From: Xanthomonas pisi DSM 18956
GTDB lineage: Bacteria > Pseudomonadota > Gammaproteobacteria > Xanthomonadales > Xanthomonadaceae
DNA: 64,000 nt
NCBI RefSeq assembly: GCF_001010415.1
Contig: NZ_JPLE01000012.1
Location: 1 to 64,000, forward strand
Reading direction: 5' to 3'
The notes under the pieces were generated by a model. That model was not told the origin of the DNA. It did no database searches and was given only the letters and a program-made list of their open reading frames with translations. Every line of letters starts with the position of its first letter. Position 1 is the first letter of the stretch. A program made the position numbers and the translations under genes. Positions 15,973 through 25,800 of the stretch are shown here, piece by piece.

Positions 15973-17175
15973 ATGAATACTGCCGTATCGCGTCGCAGAT
16001 TCCTGCGTGATTCCGCCCTGTTTGCCGGTGCCGCCGGGACCGGCGCATTGCCGCTGCTTGCCGGCGCCGCCGAACGCACCGCCGCCGTCGTGCCACCGGC
16101 GGCCAGTGCGCTGTCGCCGGTGATGATCGGCTCCAACGAGTTCCCGGATGGCCCGTCTGCGGCCGCGGTCAGGGCCATTGCGCAGATCGCGCCGCAAGGC
16201 GGGCGCTATCTGCGGCAGGTCCAGATGGAACTGATGACCACGCTGGCGGCCGAGCTCAAGCTGCCGCTCGATCATCTGATGGCCTATGCCGGTTCCACCG
16301 AGCCGCTCGACTACACGATGCTGGCCTTCACCTCGCCAGGCGCCGCGCTGGTGACGGCCGACCCGACCTACGAATCGGGGTGGCGCGCTGCCGCGCGCAA
16401 TGGCGCCAACGTGATCAAGGTGCCGCTGCGCAAGGATTTTTCGCACGACGTGCAGGCGATGTGCGCAGCCGACGCCAAGGCCGGCGTGATCTACATCTGC
16501 AACCCCAACAATCCCACCGGCTCGGTCACCGCCCGCAAGGATCTTGACTACGCACTGGCGCACAAGCCCAAGGGCAGCGTGCTGGTGGTGGACGAGGCCT
16601 ATATCCACTTCGCGCGCAGCACCAGCAGCGTGGTGGACATGGTGGCTGCCGGCGAGGACGTGGTGGTGTTGCGCACCTTCTCCAAGCTCTACGGCATGGC
16701 CGGGATCCGGCTTGGCTACGCGGCCGCGCGCCCGGAGCTGCTGGCCAAGCTGATGTTCTACAGCGTCAACAGCCTGCCGGTGACGGCGGCCGCTGCGGGT
16801 CTGGCCAGTTTGCGCGACCCGGATCTGGTGCCGCAGCGCCGCGCGCGCACCGCGGCCACGCGGCAGGACGTCATCGAGTTCCTCGTCAAGCAGGGCTATG
16901 CGTGCACGGCATCGGAAAGCAACTGCTTCATGGTCGATGTGAAGCGGCCCGCGGCCGGCTTCAAGGACGACATGGCGACCTTTGGCGTGTTCATCGGGCG
17001 TAGCTGGCCGGTGTGGCCAACCTGGTCGCGGATCACGGTAGGGACCGAGGCGGAGATGGCACGCTTCAAGCAGGCGTTCGTGCAGGTGATGGCCGGCAAG
17101 CGTGGCCCGCTGCCTGTGCCGCAGGCCGTCGCCGATGTGCACGATCCACTGCGGGACTTCTTCCGCCATGCGTAG
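15973..17175 (+). CDS. Tat-exported PLP-dependent aminotransferase (HisC-like fold)
   Basis: A 400-residue class I/II aminotransferase most like histidinol-phosphate aminotransferases. The N-terminus carries SRRRFLRD (residues 6-13) and a hydrophobic segment ending near LLAGAAE, a twin-arginine signal. The catalytic domain is complete: SNEFPDGPS substrate loop, NPNNPTGS (177-184), VVDEAY with D207, and TFSKLYGMAGIRLGYA with the PLP lysine K238. Tat export fits a cofactor-loaded enzyme. Known precedents are the periplasmic PLP enzymes PvdN/PtaA of pyoverdine maturation. It is not expected to serve histidine synthesis. Start 15973 is preferred over ATG 15958 because GGAGAG lies upstream at a suitable distance. 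Confidence 0.85.
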   Translation: MNTAVSRRRFLRDSALFAGAAGTGALPLLAGAAERTAAVVPPAASALSPVMIGSNEFPDGPSAAAVRAIAQIAPQGGRYLRQVQMELMTTLAAELKLPLDHLMAYAGSTEPLDYTMLAFTSPGAALVTADPTYESGWRAAARNGANVIKVPLRKDFSHDVQAMCAADAKAGVIYICNPNNPTGSVTARKDLDYALAHKPKGSVLVVDEAYIHFARSTSSVVDMVAAGEDVVVLRTFSKLYGMAGIRLGYAAARPELLAKLMFYSVNSLPVTAAAAGLASLRDPDLVPQRRARTAATRQDVIEFLVKQGYACTASESNCFMVDVKRPAAGFKDDMATFGVFIGRSWPVWPTWSRITVGTEAEMARFKQAFVQVMAGKRGPLPVPQAVADVHDPLRDFFRHA

Positions 17176-17340
17176 CGTCGTGGATGCCACTGGCGCGCGG
17201 TGATCGTGCCGGCGCAGTTGCTTGTGCGGCGGCGCAGCACGGCATTGGCGATGGCAAGGGGGTACTCTGACGGCACCGACGCCGGCGCGAGCGTCGGTCG
17301 CTTGCACGCACCGCGCTTTACCTACTGCAGGAGGACTGCC

Positions 17341-17790
17341 TTGAAGCTGTTTTCGACGATTGCCGTGCTTGGCGTGATGGCGATGGCGCCCTCGGCCTGG
17401 GCACGGACCTGCACGGTGACCATCACCGGCAACGACCAGATGAAGTTCGACCAGAGCGCCATCACGATTGCGCCCGACTGCACCGAGGTGGACGTCACGC
17501 TCAAGCATGCGGGCAAGATGGCCGCCACGGTGATGGGACATAACTGGGTGCTGACCAAATCCGCCGATTTCCAGGCGGTGGCCAACGCCGGTATGCGCTC
17601 GACCATTGCCGACAGCTACCTGCCCAAGGCCGATGCACGGGTGATCGCGCATACCAAGGTGGTCGGTGGCGGCGAAAGCACCACGGTCAGCTTCGCAACC
17701 AGCAAGCTCGCCAAGGGCGGTGCCTATACGTTCTTCTGCTCGTTCCCCGGGCATTGGGCGATGATGAAAGGCACGCTGAGTTTTGGCTGA
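17341..17790 (+). CDS. azu: Azurin (type I blue copper protein)
   Basis: A 149-residue periplasmic electron carrier. A Sec signal ends at AWA (~21). Copper ligands are all present: H67 in MGHNWVL, then C133, H138 and M142 in CSFPGHWAMM with azurin spacing; C24 and C47 fit the conserved disulfide. The start codon is TTG at 17341, set by GCAGGAGGA six bases upstream; no ATG fits. It lies 165 bp behind the aminotransferase, so it may share the operon transcript or have its own promoter. With the cytochrome c it would carry electrons from periplasmic oxidation to the respiratory chain. Confidence 0.93.
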   Translation: MKLFSTIAVLGVMAMAPSAWARTCTVTITGNDQMKFDQSAITIAPDCTEVDVTLKHAGKMAATVMGHNWVLTKSADFQAVANAGMRSTIADSYLPKADARVIAHTKVVGGGESTTVSFATSKLAKGGAYTFFCSFPGHWAMMKGTLSFG

Positions 17791-17943
17791 TGGCGGGGCG
17801 CTTGGAGCCTGTCTCCAGTGCCCTCGGACGCGTTGACGCATCTGCATCGATCCCGACGATGGCAAGCGCATCGCCACGCACGAGCGTGTTGTCCATTCCC
17901 GATGACAGGCGTGCGCATCGGCTGCGCATGCTGCGCACGCCGC

Positions 17944-20712
17944 TCAATGCGGCGGCGCATCGGTTGCCTGCTGCGTGTCCTCGCCGCGCAAGACACCGCG
18001 CTGCAGCGCCTGCGCCAGTGCACTTTCGCGGCTGCGCGCGTCGAGCTTGCGATACAGATTCTTGAGATGGAATTTGACCGTGTTTTCCGACAGGTGCAGG
18101 TGGCGGGCGATCTGTTTGTTGGAGTAACCGCGCGCCAGTTGCGCCAGCACCTCCAGCTCGCGCTCGCTGAACATATCGCTGGCGGGATCCTCATCACCAC
18201 TGAGGCGCTCAAGCAGCGCCTGGATGGTCAGTGCGCGGGTGGTGCCGCCGACGGTGTGCGGGTCGTGCTGGCGCAGCGACCGCAGCATCGCCTTGGCGGG
18301 CAGGCCGAGTTCGACGATCGCCTGCCAGCTCTGCGTCAGCGCCACGTGGTCCAACGCGCTGTACAAGTGCGGCAGGGCGGCGAGCAGCTCGCCGCGCTGC
18401 TGCAGCACCAGCGCGATGCGGGCGCGGGTGCGCGCAAGATGGCAGGCGTTATCGTTGCCCAGGCAGGCGTGCTCGATCTGGCCGAGAATGCTCAGCGCCG
18501 CATTGCTGCGCCCGGCCAGGCGATGCCAACGCGCCAACGCAAAGCCCATCGCCGCGCGATCGCGCCAGCGATGCGCCGAGCGCAGGGTATGCGCCAGCCC
18601 GGACTCGCCGCCGGTGCGCGCGATCACCACATCGATGGCGGCGTTGCCGGGATGCTCCAGCAGCAGCATCAGTCGCCAGGCCGACGCCAGCTCTGACAGC
18701 CGCGTCAGCTTGCGCCCATGCGCGATCTGCTCGACATGCTCAAGCAACACCAGCGCGCTGCGGCCGCTGTGATCACGCACGCGTTCCAGCCCCAGCGCGG
18801 TGTCGTAGGCTGCCGCCAGCACGTCCACTCCGCCATCGTGTTGCTCAAGCAGTTCCAGCGCCGGATGCAGCAGGTCGGCGGCATCGTCGTGGCGACCGCG
18901 CTCGTAGTGCATCTGCGCGAGCAGGCAGTTGCCGGCAGCTTCCAGCACGCGGTCCAGTTGCGGCGTGCGTGCGCACCAGTGCAGCGCTTGCCGGTAACAG
19001 GCTTCGGCATCGCCGAGCCGCCCGCGGTAGAAAAAGCTCTGGCCAAGCGAGAGCAATGCCTGGCTGGCGCCGAGATCGCTGCCGCCGCGCTGCATCGCAT
19101 CGCGCGCAGCCAGCGCATAGCGCTCGGCCACTGCAAACCCGCCCTGCGCCAGCGCGGTCGTTGCACAGATGCACAGCAAGGTGCCGCGACCCAGATGATC
19201 GTCTTCGTCCAAGGCGTTCGCCTGCGCGGCGATCTGGGTCAGGCCATGCGGATTGCCGCAGATTTCGTCCAGGCGGTCGCGCAACAACGCCACCACCACG
19301 GTGTAGTCGCGCTGCAGCGGCTCGCGCACGGCGGCGGGGAAATCGCGGAAGCGCTCCAGCAACAGGCGTGCATGACTGAACTCACCCAGTTTCAGGTGCA
19401 GGTACGCCTGGGTGAGATTCAGTGCCGGCGTGTCGCGGATGCTGCGATGGTCGAAATGGCGCAGCAAGGCGCGTACCGCATGCATGCCGTGGGTCAGCAG
19501 TAACTGCCAGGTGCCGGCGCGCGCGATGTAGCTGGCGGCCAGGTCGCCGCAGTCGCCACGCGCGGCATGGCGCACCGCGTCGGCCAGATGCTGGTGCTCG
19601 CCGAACCAGCGCGCCGCGCGCTGATGCAGGTGCACGGCCTGGCCCGGATGGTCGCGATCAAGCAATTGCTGCAGGAAGTCGGCAAACAACGGGTGATAGC
19701 GGAACCATTCGCGCTCGCCATCCAGCGGTACCAGCAGGCCGTGGAAATGCTCCAGCCGCGCCAGCAGCCGGCCGCTGTCGTCACGTTGGCGCACCGCGTC
19801 GGCCAGCGCGGCGTTGACGCGCTCAAGCAGGCTGGTGCGCAAGAGCAGATCGCGCGTGTCGGCATCCAGGTCGTTGACCACCTGTTCGGCCAGATACGCC
19901 GCAATCTGCGTGCTGCGCCCGGAAAAACGTGCGGTCAGTTCCTGCTGACGTTGCGTGTCGCCCTCCAGCCATAGTCGCGCCAGATGCAGCGCGACCGGCC
20001 AGCCTTCGGTGTAACCCAGCAGTTCGTCCACCACCGGTGCGGGGATGTGCGGTCCCAGCAGCGCCCGCGCCTCGTCGTTGTCCAGTGCCAACTGCGCGCT
20101 GCCAAGGCGGCCGAGTTGCGCCTGCAGATCCAGCCGCGCCAACGGCAACGCCGGCACGCGGCGCGTGGCCAGCAACAGATGCAGGCGCCCACCGCTGTGT
20201 TCGACCAGGCGCAAGACCAGCTCATCGACCGGGCCATTGCCGGGCCGGTCGTAGTCGTCGAGGATCACGCTGATCCGCCGCGGTGCGCTGCGCAAGGCGC
20301 GGATCAACGCGGTGGCCGCATCGCGTGGGTCCTGGTCGCGGTTGTGCATCACCCCGGCGCACAGCGCCGGATCGGCGCCGGCACCCTGCAGCGCCAACGC
20401 GAGATGGCCGAGAAAACGCGCCGGATCGGCGTCTTCTTCGTCCAGCGACAGCCACGCCACCGCATCGTCGTGGGCGCGTCGACGCGCATGCCATTGCGCA
20501 AGCAGGGTGGTCTTGCCAAACCCCGGTGGGGCCAGCAGCAGCGTGAGCGGGCGCAGTTGCGCCTGATCCAGCGCCGTCAGCAATGCCTCGCGCACCACCG
20601 CACCCGGGCGCGGCAATGGCGGCTCCAGCTTGCCGGCAAGCAGCCAATCGGGAAGAGCATGGTCGCGCGACGGTGACGGGCGCGGGGTGAGCAACGCAAC
20701 AGGCTTGAGCAT
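17944..20712 (-). CDS. MalT-type ATP-binding LuxR-family regulator
   Basis: A 922-residue STAND-class transcription activator. Walker A is LLLAPPGFGKTTLL (~58-71), followed by VAWLSLDEEDADPARFL and the ISVILDDYD Walker B region. The middle is helical tetratricopeptide-like repeats. The C-terminal LuxR helix-turn-helix is FSERELEVLAQLARGYSNKQIARHLHLSENTVKFHLKNLYRKL. These proteins sense a small molecule and activate catabolic operons. It is convergent with the azurin/redox cluster, 153 bp from azurin, and is the obvious candidate local regulator. The open frame continues to 20868; ATG 20712 (MLKPVALL) matches the family start better but has no strong ribosome-binding site. Confidence 0.87.
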   Translation of the reverse strand: MLKPVALLTPRPSPSRDHALPDWLLAGKLEPPLPRPGAVVREALLTALDQAQLRPLTLLLAPPGFGKTTLLAQWHARRRAHDDAVAWLSLDEEDADPARFLGHLALALQGAGADPALCAGVMHNRDQDPRDAATALIRALRSAPRRISVILDDYDRPGNGPVDELVLRLVEHSGGRLHLLLATRRVPALPLARLDLQAQLGRLGSAQLALDNDEARALLGPHIPAPVVDELLGYTEGWPVALHLARLWLEGDTQRQQELTARFSGRSTQIAAYLAEQVVNDLDADTRDLLLRTSLLERVNAALADAVRQRDDSGRLLARLEHFHGLLVPLDGEREWFRYHPLFADFLQQLLDRDHPGQAVHLHQRAARWFGEHQHLADAVRHAARGDCGDLAASYIARAGTWQLLLTHGMHAVRALLRHFDHRSIRDTPALNLTQAYLHLKLGEFSHARLLLERFRDFPAAVREPLQRDYTVVVALLRDRLDEICGNPHGLTQIAAQANALDEDDHLGRGTLLCICATTALAQGGFAVAERYALAARDAMQRGGSDLGASQALLSLGQSFFYRGRLGDAEACYRQALHWCARTPQLDRVLEAAGNCLLAQMHYERGRHDDAADLLHPALELLEQHDGGVDVLAAAYDTALGLERVRDHSGRSALVLLEHVEQIAHGRKLTRLSELASAWRLMLLLEHPGNAAIDVVIARTGGESGLAHTLRSAHRWRDRAAMGFALARWHRLAGRSNAALSILGQIEHACLGNDNACHLARTRARIALVLQQRGELLAALPHLYSALDHVALTQSWQAIVELGLPAKAMLRSLRQHDPHTVGGTTRALTIQALLERLSGDEDPASDMFSERELEVLAQLARGYSNKQIARHLHLSENTVKFHLKNLYRKLDARSRESALAQALQRGVLRGEDTQQATDAPPH

Positions 20713-21241
20713 GAGGCGAGGGCGGCCGTGGCAGGCGTCAGCGGCGCGTCGGCTCGACACGCTGCACAACATCGGTGAAACAGCGGCGACGGCCGGCATG
20801 TCACCGCGATGGCGACAACGACGGATCGGCTGCTTCGAGGGTCCCCACCCATGCCCATCCGTGAGCACCTTTCAGAAAGGTATGACAGCCGCAAGACAAA
20901 AGCAAAGCGCGTGGCCCTCAGTGAGCGCCATTGCAGCGAGAAATCCTGTGTGTTGTGCGCAGGGTCCAGGAACGCGCGGGCCTGCCGGCGTCTTCACCCC
21001 CATGCAGGATGCACGTACCGCAAGCGGGGATGCCCGCTGCCAGGCAACCTCGCCGATGTTCTGCCCTGCACTCACGCGCCGTCGGCAACGGCGACGCGCC
21101 AGCGCAGACCCGGTCGCCCAGGTACGGCTGCCTCGCCGATGGATGCAAACCCATGCCAGGCAGCAAGCGCGCCAGGCCCGCGACCGCGCGCAATCAATGC
21201 GCGCGAGACGCCCTGCGTTGCTGCAGGTTTCGGCCGGAACC
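20713..21241. other. Non-coding interval between LuxR-type regulator and hemL
   Basis: About 530 bp. It holds a 15-bp palindrome (20867-20881) and a short hairpin AGCGGGGATGCCCGCT near 21024. No open frame with plausible start and coding bias was found, and no terminator with a T-tract after hemL. Confidence 0.4.
20867..20881. promoter_or_regulatory. 15-bp palindrome upstream of LuxR-type regulator
   Basis: ACCTTTC-A-GAAAGGT is a perfect 7-bp inverted repeat around one base, about 155 bp upstream of the regulator start at 20712. It could be an autoregulatory site. Confidence 0.3.
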
Positions 21242-22531
21242 TCAGCGGGCCACGTCCGCAAACGCCTCGCGCGCGGCGGCAAGCGTGGCGTCGATCACCG
21301 CAGCGTCGTGCGCGCTGGACATGAAGCCCGCTTCGTATGCCGACGGTGCCAGGTACACGCCCCGCTGCAGCATCGCGTGGAAGAAGCGATTGAAGCTGGT
21401 GGTGTCGCAGGCGGTGGCCTGCGCGTAGCTGTCGACGATTTCATCGGTGAAGAACAGCCCGAACATGCCGCCGACCCGATTGGTGGTGACGGCGATGCCG
21501 GCGGCGCGCGCGGCATCTTCCAGTCCCTCGCACAAGACGCCGGTAGACTCGCTCAGACGTGCGTGGAAGCCTGGTTCCTGCACCAGCTCCAGCATCGCCA
21601 GGCCGGCCGCCATCGCCACCGGATTGCCCGACAAGGTACCGGCCTGGTAGATCGGCCCGGAGGGCGCGATCTGCTCCATCAGCTCGCGCCGGCCGCCATA
21701 CGCGCCCACCGGCATGCCGCCACCGATGATCTTGCCGAAGGTGGTCAGGTCCGGCGTCACCCCGTACAGCGCCTGCGCGCCACCCAGCGCGACGCGGAAC
21801 CCGGTCATCACCTCGTCGAAGATCAGCAGCGCGCCATGCCGCGTGCACAGCGTGCGCAGATGCTGCAGGTAGCCGGCCAGCGGCGGTATGCAATTGGCGT
21901 TGCCCACCACCGGCTCGATGATCACCGCCGCCACGTCGGCGCCGATCTCGTCGAACAGCGCGGTGGCGCCTTCGAAGTCGTTGAAGCTGAGCGTGGCGGT
22001 CAGCTCGCTCAGGCCCGCCGGCACACCCGGCGAGGTGGGCACGCCCAACGTCAGCATGCCGCTGCCGGCCTTGACCAGGAACGAGTCGCCGTGGCCGTGA
22101 TAGCAGCCTTCGAACTTGACGATGCGATTGCGCCCGGTGGCGCCGCGCGCCAGGCGCACCGCCGACAGCGTGGCCTCGGTGCCGGAGTTGACCATGCGCA
22201 CCATCTCGCACGACGGCACCAGCCGGGTGATGGTGTCGGCCATGGTGACCTCGGCGGCGCAGGGCGCACCGAACGACAGCCCATCGCGGATGGCGCGTTC
22301 CACCGCCTCGCGCACGGCGGGGTGGTTGTGGCCGGCGATCATCGGGCCCCATGAGCCCACGTAGTCGATGTAGCGGTTGTCGTCGACGTCGTACAGATAC
22401 GGGCCGTCGGCGCGCGCCACGAAGAACGGCTCGCCGCCGACCGACTTGAACGCCCGCACGGGGGAATTGACGCCCCCGGGCAACAGGGTCTGCGCCTGGG
22501 CGAACAGGGCGTGGGAGCGGGTGTGATTCAT
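21242..22531 (-). CDS. hemL: Glutamate-1-semialdehyde 2,1-aminomutase
   Basis: A 429-residue PLP enzyme converting glutamate-1-semialdehyde to 5-aminolevulinate, the C5-pathway entry to heme. Motifs: [13 protein letters not shown] at the N-terminus, [16 protein letters not shown] (~115-130), [30 protein letters not shown] with the PLP aspartate, and [18 protein letters not shown] with lysine K267. Length is typical. ATG 22531 has AAGGAT upstream. In many gammaproteobacteria hemL follows thiE directly; here a TonB receptor on the other strand lies between them. Confidence 0.96.
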   Translation of the reverse strand: MNHTRSHALFAQAQTLLPGGVNSPVRAFKSVGGEPFFVARADGPYLYDVDDNRYIDYVGSWGPMIAGHNHPAVREAVERAIRDGLSFGAPCAAEVTMADTITRLVPSCEMVRMVNSGTEATLSAVRLARGATGRNRIVKFEGCYHGHGDSFLVKAGSGMLTLGVPTSPGVPAGLSELTATLSFNDFEGATALFDEIGADVAAVIIEPVVGNANCIPPLAGYLQHLRTLCTRHGALLIFDEVMTGFRVALGGAQALYGVTPDLTTFGKIIGGGMPVGAYGGRRELMEQIAPSGPIYQAGTLSGNPVAMAAGLAMLELVQEPGFHARLSESTGVLCEGLEDAARAAGIAVTTNRVGGMFGLFFTDEIVDSYAQATACDTTSFNRFFHAMLQRGVYLAPSAYEAGFMSSAHDAAVIDATLAAAREAFADVAR

Positions 22532-22836
22532 GCGCGCAGATCCTTGATGACTATCGATGGGGGCATCGATGCCCGGCAGCGGGCATCGCGTCCGCCATTG
22601 TCAGGCCTGCGGGCTCGCGCGCCTACCCGACAGTGGCCCGCCTACCCGTCGGAGCCGCCGGGTAGGGGAACTTGGCTGCCTATGATCGAACGCGACGGTA
22701 TCGACAGTTTGGGTATGAGCTGATGGCGTGCGGTCATTGGCGCCCGGCTGCCGATGTTCAGAAAGTGTGATTCCGGTGGCCGTTGGCCCCGTTCATTGAG
22801 CCGCGTTGCCGGCAGTGTCCATCTTGGGGAGAAAGC
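22532..22836. other. Divergent promoter region hemL / Oar-like receptor
   Basis: About 305 bp with no gene. It holds three CCTACCCG elements (22622-22629 and 22641-22648 direct, 22659-22666 inverted) just upstream of TATGAT at 22681-22686. A ribosome-binding site GGGGAGAAAG precedes ATG 22837. Confidence 0.45.
22622..22686 (+). promoter_or_regulatory. Candidate promoter and operator of the Oar-like TonB receptor
   Basis: Two direct CCTACCCG elements 19 bp apart and one inverted CGGGTAGG copy lead into TATGAT (22681-22686), a likely -10. The inverted element covers the -35 position, as expected for a bound regulator. The predicted leader is about 145 nt. Confidence 0.35.
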
Positions 22837-25800
22837 ATGAACCGTAGTATCCAGAAGCGTGCCTTGGCGTTGGCGCTGGTTGTGGCCATCGGCAGTGCAC
22901 ACGCGCAGTCGACCACCGGCAGCATCGTCGGCAGCGTGGGGCAGGGCAATGGCACCAGCGTGGTGGTGGAAAACAACAGCGGCCTCAGTCGCGAAGTGCC
23001 GGTGGATGCGCGCGGCCGTTACAGCGCCGGCAACCTGCCGTTGGGCACCTACAAGGTGACGGTCAAGCGCGACGGCGCGGTGGTGGAAACCCGCGAGAAC
23101 GTCAGCATCACCGTCGGCGCCAACACCGATGTGTCGTTTGCTGCCGCCAGCGCCGCGGGGAGCGGCTTGCAGACCCTGGACAGCGTCACCGTCAATGCCG
23201 CCAGCCTGGCCACCATCGACGTCAGCAGCGTGGACACCCGCACCGTAGTCACCTCCGAACAGCTGGCGCAGCTGCCGCTGGGCCGCACCGCCGAGGCGAT
23301 CGCGCTGCTGGCACCGGGCGTGGTGGTCAACAGCGGCGGCTTCGACAACGGACCGCTCGGCGGCTCGCTGCCCAGCTTCGGTGGCTCGGCCGCCAGCGAA
23401 AACGCCTACTACCTCAATGGCTTCAACACCACCACCATCAGCAACAACCTGGGCGGCCTGACCCTGCCATACGGCGCCATCGACCAGCAGGAAATCTTCA
23501 CCGGCGGTTACGGCGCGCAGTTTGGCCGCTCCAATGGCGGTGTGATCAACCAGATCGGCAAGCGCGGCACCAACGAGTGGAAGTTTGGCGCCGCCGTCAT
23601 CTGGGAGCCCAACGGCCTGCGCGCCAACCAGCGCGATATCTACTGGCGCCCGGACAGCCAAGGCAGCACCGTCAACAATGCCGCCTACCGTTATGCGCGC
23701 GCGGCCAACGGCCTGTACCAACCGGCCAGCGAGGCCGAAGCCAACCAGACCACCTACAGCGCCTATGTCGGCGGGCCGATCATCCAGGACAAGCTGTTCT
23801 TCTTCCTGGCCGCAGAGCAGGTCGATTCGGACGGCGTACGCGTGGGCACCAATCGCGACACCGACAACGGTCGCACCGGCGGCCTCACCGATTACGACTA
23901 CAAGCAGAAGCGCTGGTACGCCAAGGTGGACTGGAACATCACCGACAATCACCTGATCGAGGTGACCGGCGCCAGCGACAAGGCCGAAACCAATGGCTCG
24001 ATCTACCGCTACAACTATGTCGACCGCCAGCGCGGCAGCTATTTCACCGACGAATCCACCTGGAAAACCGGCCCCACGCTGTTCACCGGCAAGTACACCG
24101 GCTACCTCGGCGACAACCTCACGGTGACCGCGCTGTACGGCAAGATGACAACGCCCGACGAGCTGACTCCGTTCAACTACAACGCGGCCAATGGCCCGGT
24201 CATCAACAGCGCCGCGCTGCAGAATCCGGCCTACACCGGCGGCACGCCGCGTATCGGCAACCAGCTGGTGACGTCGGTCAGTTCGCCCGACCGCGAATAC
24301 AAGAAAGACAACCAGCGCCTGAATCTGGAATGGCGCATCGGCCATCACACGCTCAACTTCGGTATCGACAACCAGAAGTCCGAAGGCATCGACGTCGGCT
24401 CGGTGCTGTCCGGCCCGGGCTTTGCGTGGACCTACGGCCAGACCAACGATCCCAACGGGCTGGCGACCGGCGGATTGGTCAGCCAGTCCGCCAACGAAGC
24501 TGGCGGCATCGGCGCACCGAGCCCGGGTCTGGTCGATCCGGTGAACGGCTCCAGCGGCTATTACGTGGTGCGCAACATCAACACCAGCCTGTATTCGTAC
24601 GAGGCGAAACAGCGCGCCTACTACATCGAAGACAAGTGGCAGGTCACCGACAACCTGCTGCTCAGCCTTGGCTTGCGCAAGGACGAGTTCACCAACTACA
24701 CCCCGTTCGGCGACCCGTACATCGAAGTCGACAATGCATGGGCGCCGCGGCTGGGTTTCAGCTGGGACGTCAATGGCGATTCCAGCCTGAAGGTGTTCGG
24801 TAACCTCGGGCGCTATTACCTCGGCCTGCCGCTGTCGGCGGTGAGCCTGTTCACCCCGGCCACCACCACCGACACTTACTTCACCTACAGCGGCATCAAT
24901 GCAGACGGCACGCCGGTGCTGGCGCAGCAACTGGGCTCCGCGGTATCGGCCAACTCGCGTTTCGGCCGCATTGCCGATGTACGCACCGCCGTGGCCAAGG
25001 ACATCGAAGGCGAGAACCAGGACGAGGTCATCCTCGGCTTCACCAAGCAGCTGGACAGCGGCTGGGTGCTGGGCGTGCGCGGCACGCATCGTCGGCTCAA
25101 TGCCGGCATCGACGATCAGAACTACGACGTTTCCAACACCGCGTTGATCAATGCGGCGGCTGCGCAGGGTGTCACCATCGACTTCTCGCAGGTGGCCGGC
25201 GCATCGCTGATCAATCCGGGCCAGACCAACACCTGGGGCGTGATCGGCACCGATGGCCAGTTCCACGAAGTGTCGGTGAGCCGCGAGGCGGCGGGGTTCC
25301 CGAAGTTCAAGCGCAACTACTCGGCGGTGGAATTCAATCTGGAGCGTCCGTTCGACGGCCAGTGGTACGCCAAGGTCAACTACGTCTGGTCGCATAGCTA
25401 CGGCACCACCGAAGGCCAGGTGCGTTCGGACCTGTGGCGCACCGGCGGCGCGCTGGGCAGCTACCAGGGCCAGGCCTCGGTCTCGACCACGCAAAGCTGG
25501 GACCATGCGGCGTTGATGGAGCACTTCAACGGCGATCAATCCAACGACCACCGTCATCAGCTCAAGCTGTTCGGCTTCTACCAGTTCAACCCGCAATGGG
25601 GCGCCTCGGCCAACTTCAGCCTGATCTCCGGTGCGCCGCATAACTGCCTGGGTAACTACTACGGCACCGAGTACAGTGGCCGCGATCCGGCCGGTTACGG
25701 CGGCAGTGCGATCACCGGTGGGCCGTACCACTACTGCTACAACCCGGAAACCGGCACCGGCAGTGCATCGCCTCCGGGCTCGCAGGGCCGCCTGGGCTGG

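Noticed and set aside
22642-25731. Minus-strand open frame of about 1030 codons
   Set aside because: It lies fully antisense to the Oar-like TonB receptor; its composition (Val/Ala/Gly/Arg rich, no motifs) is typical of a mirror frame.
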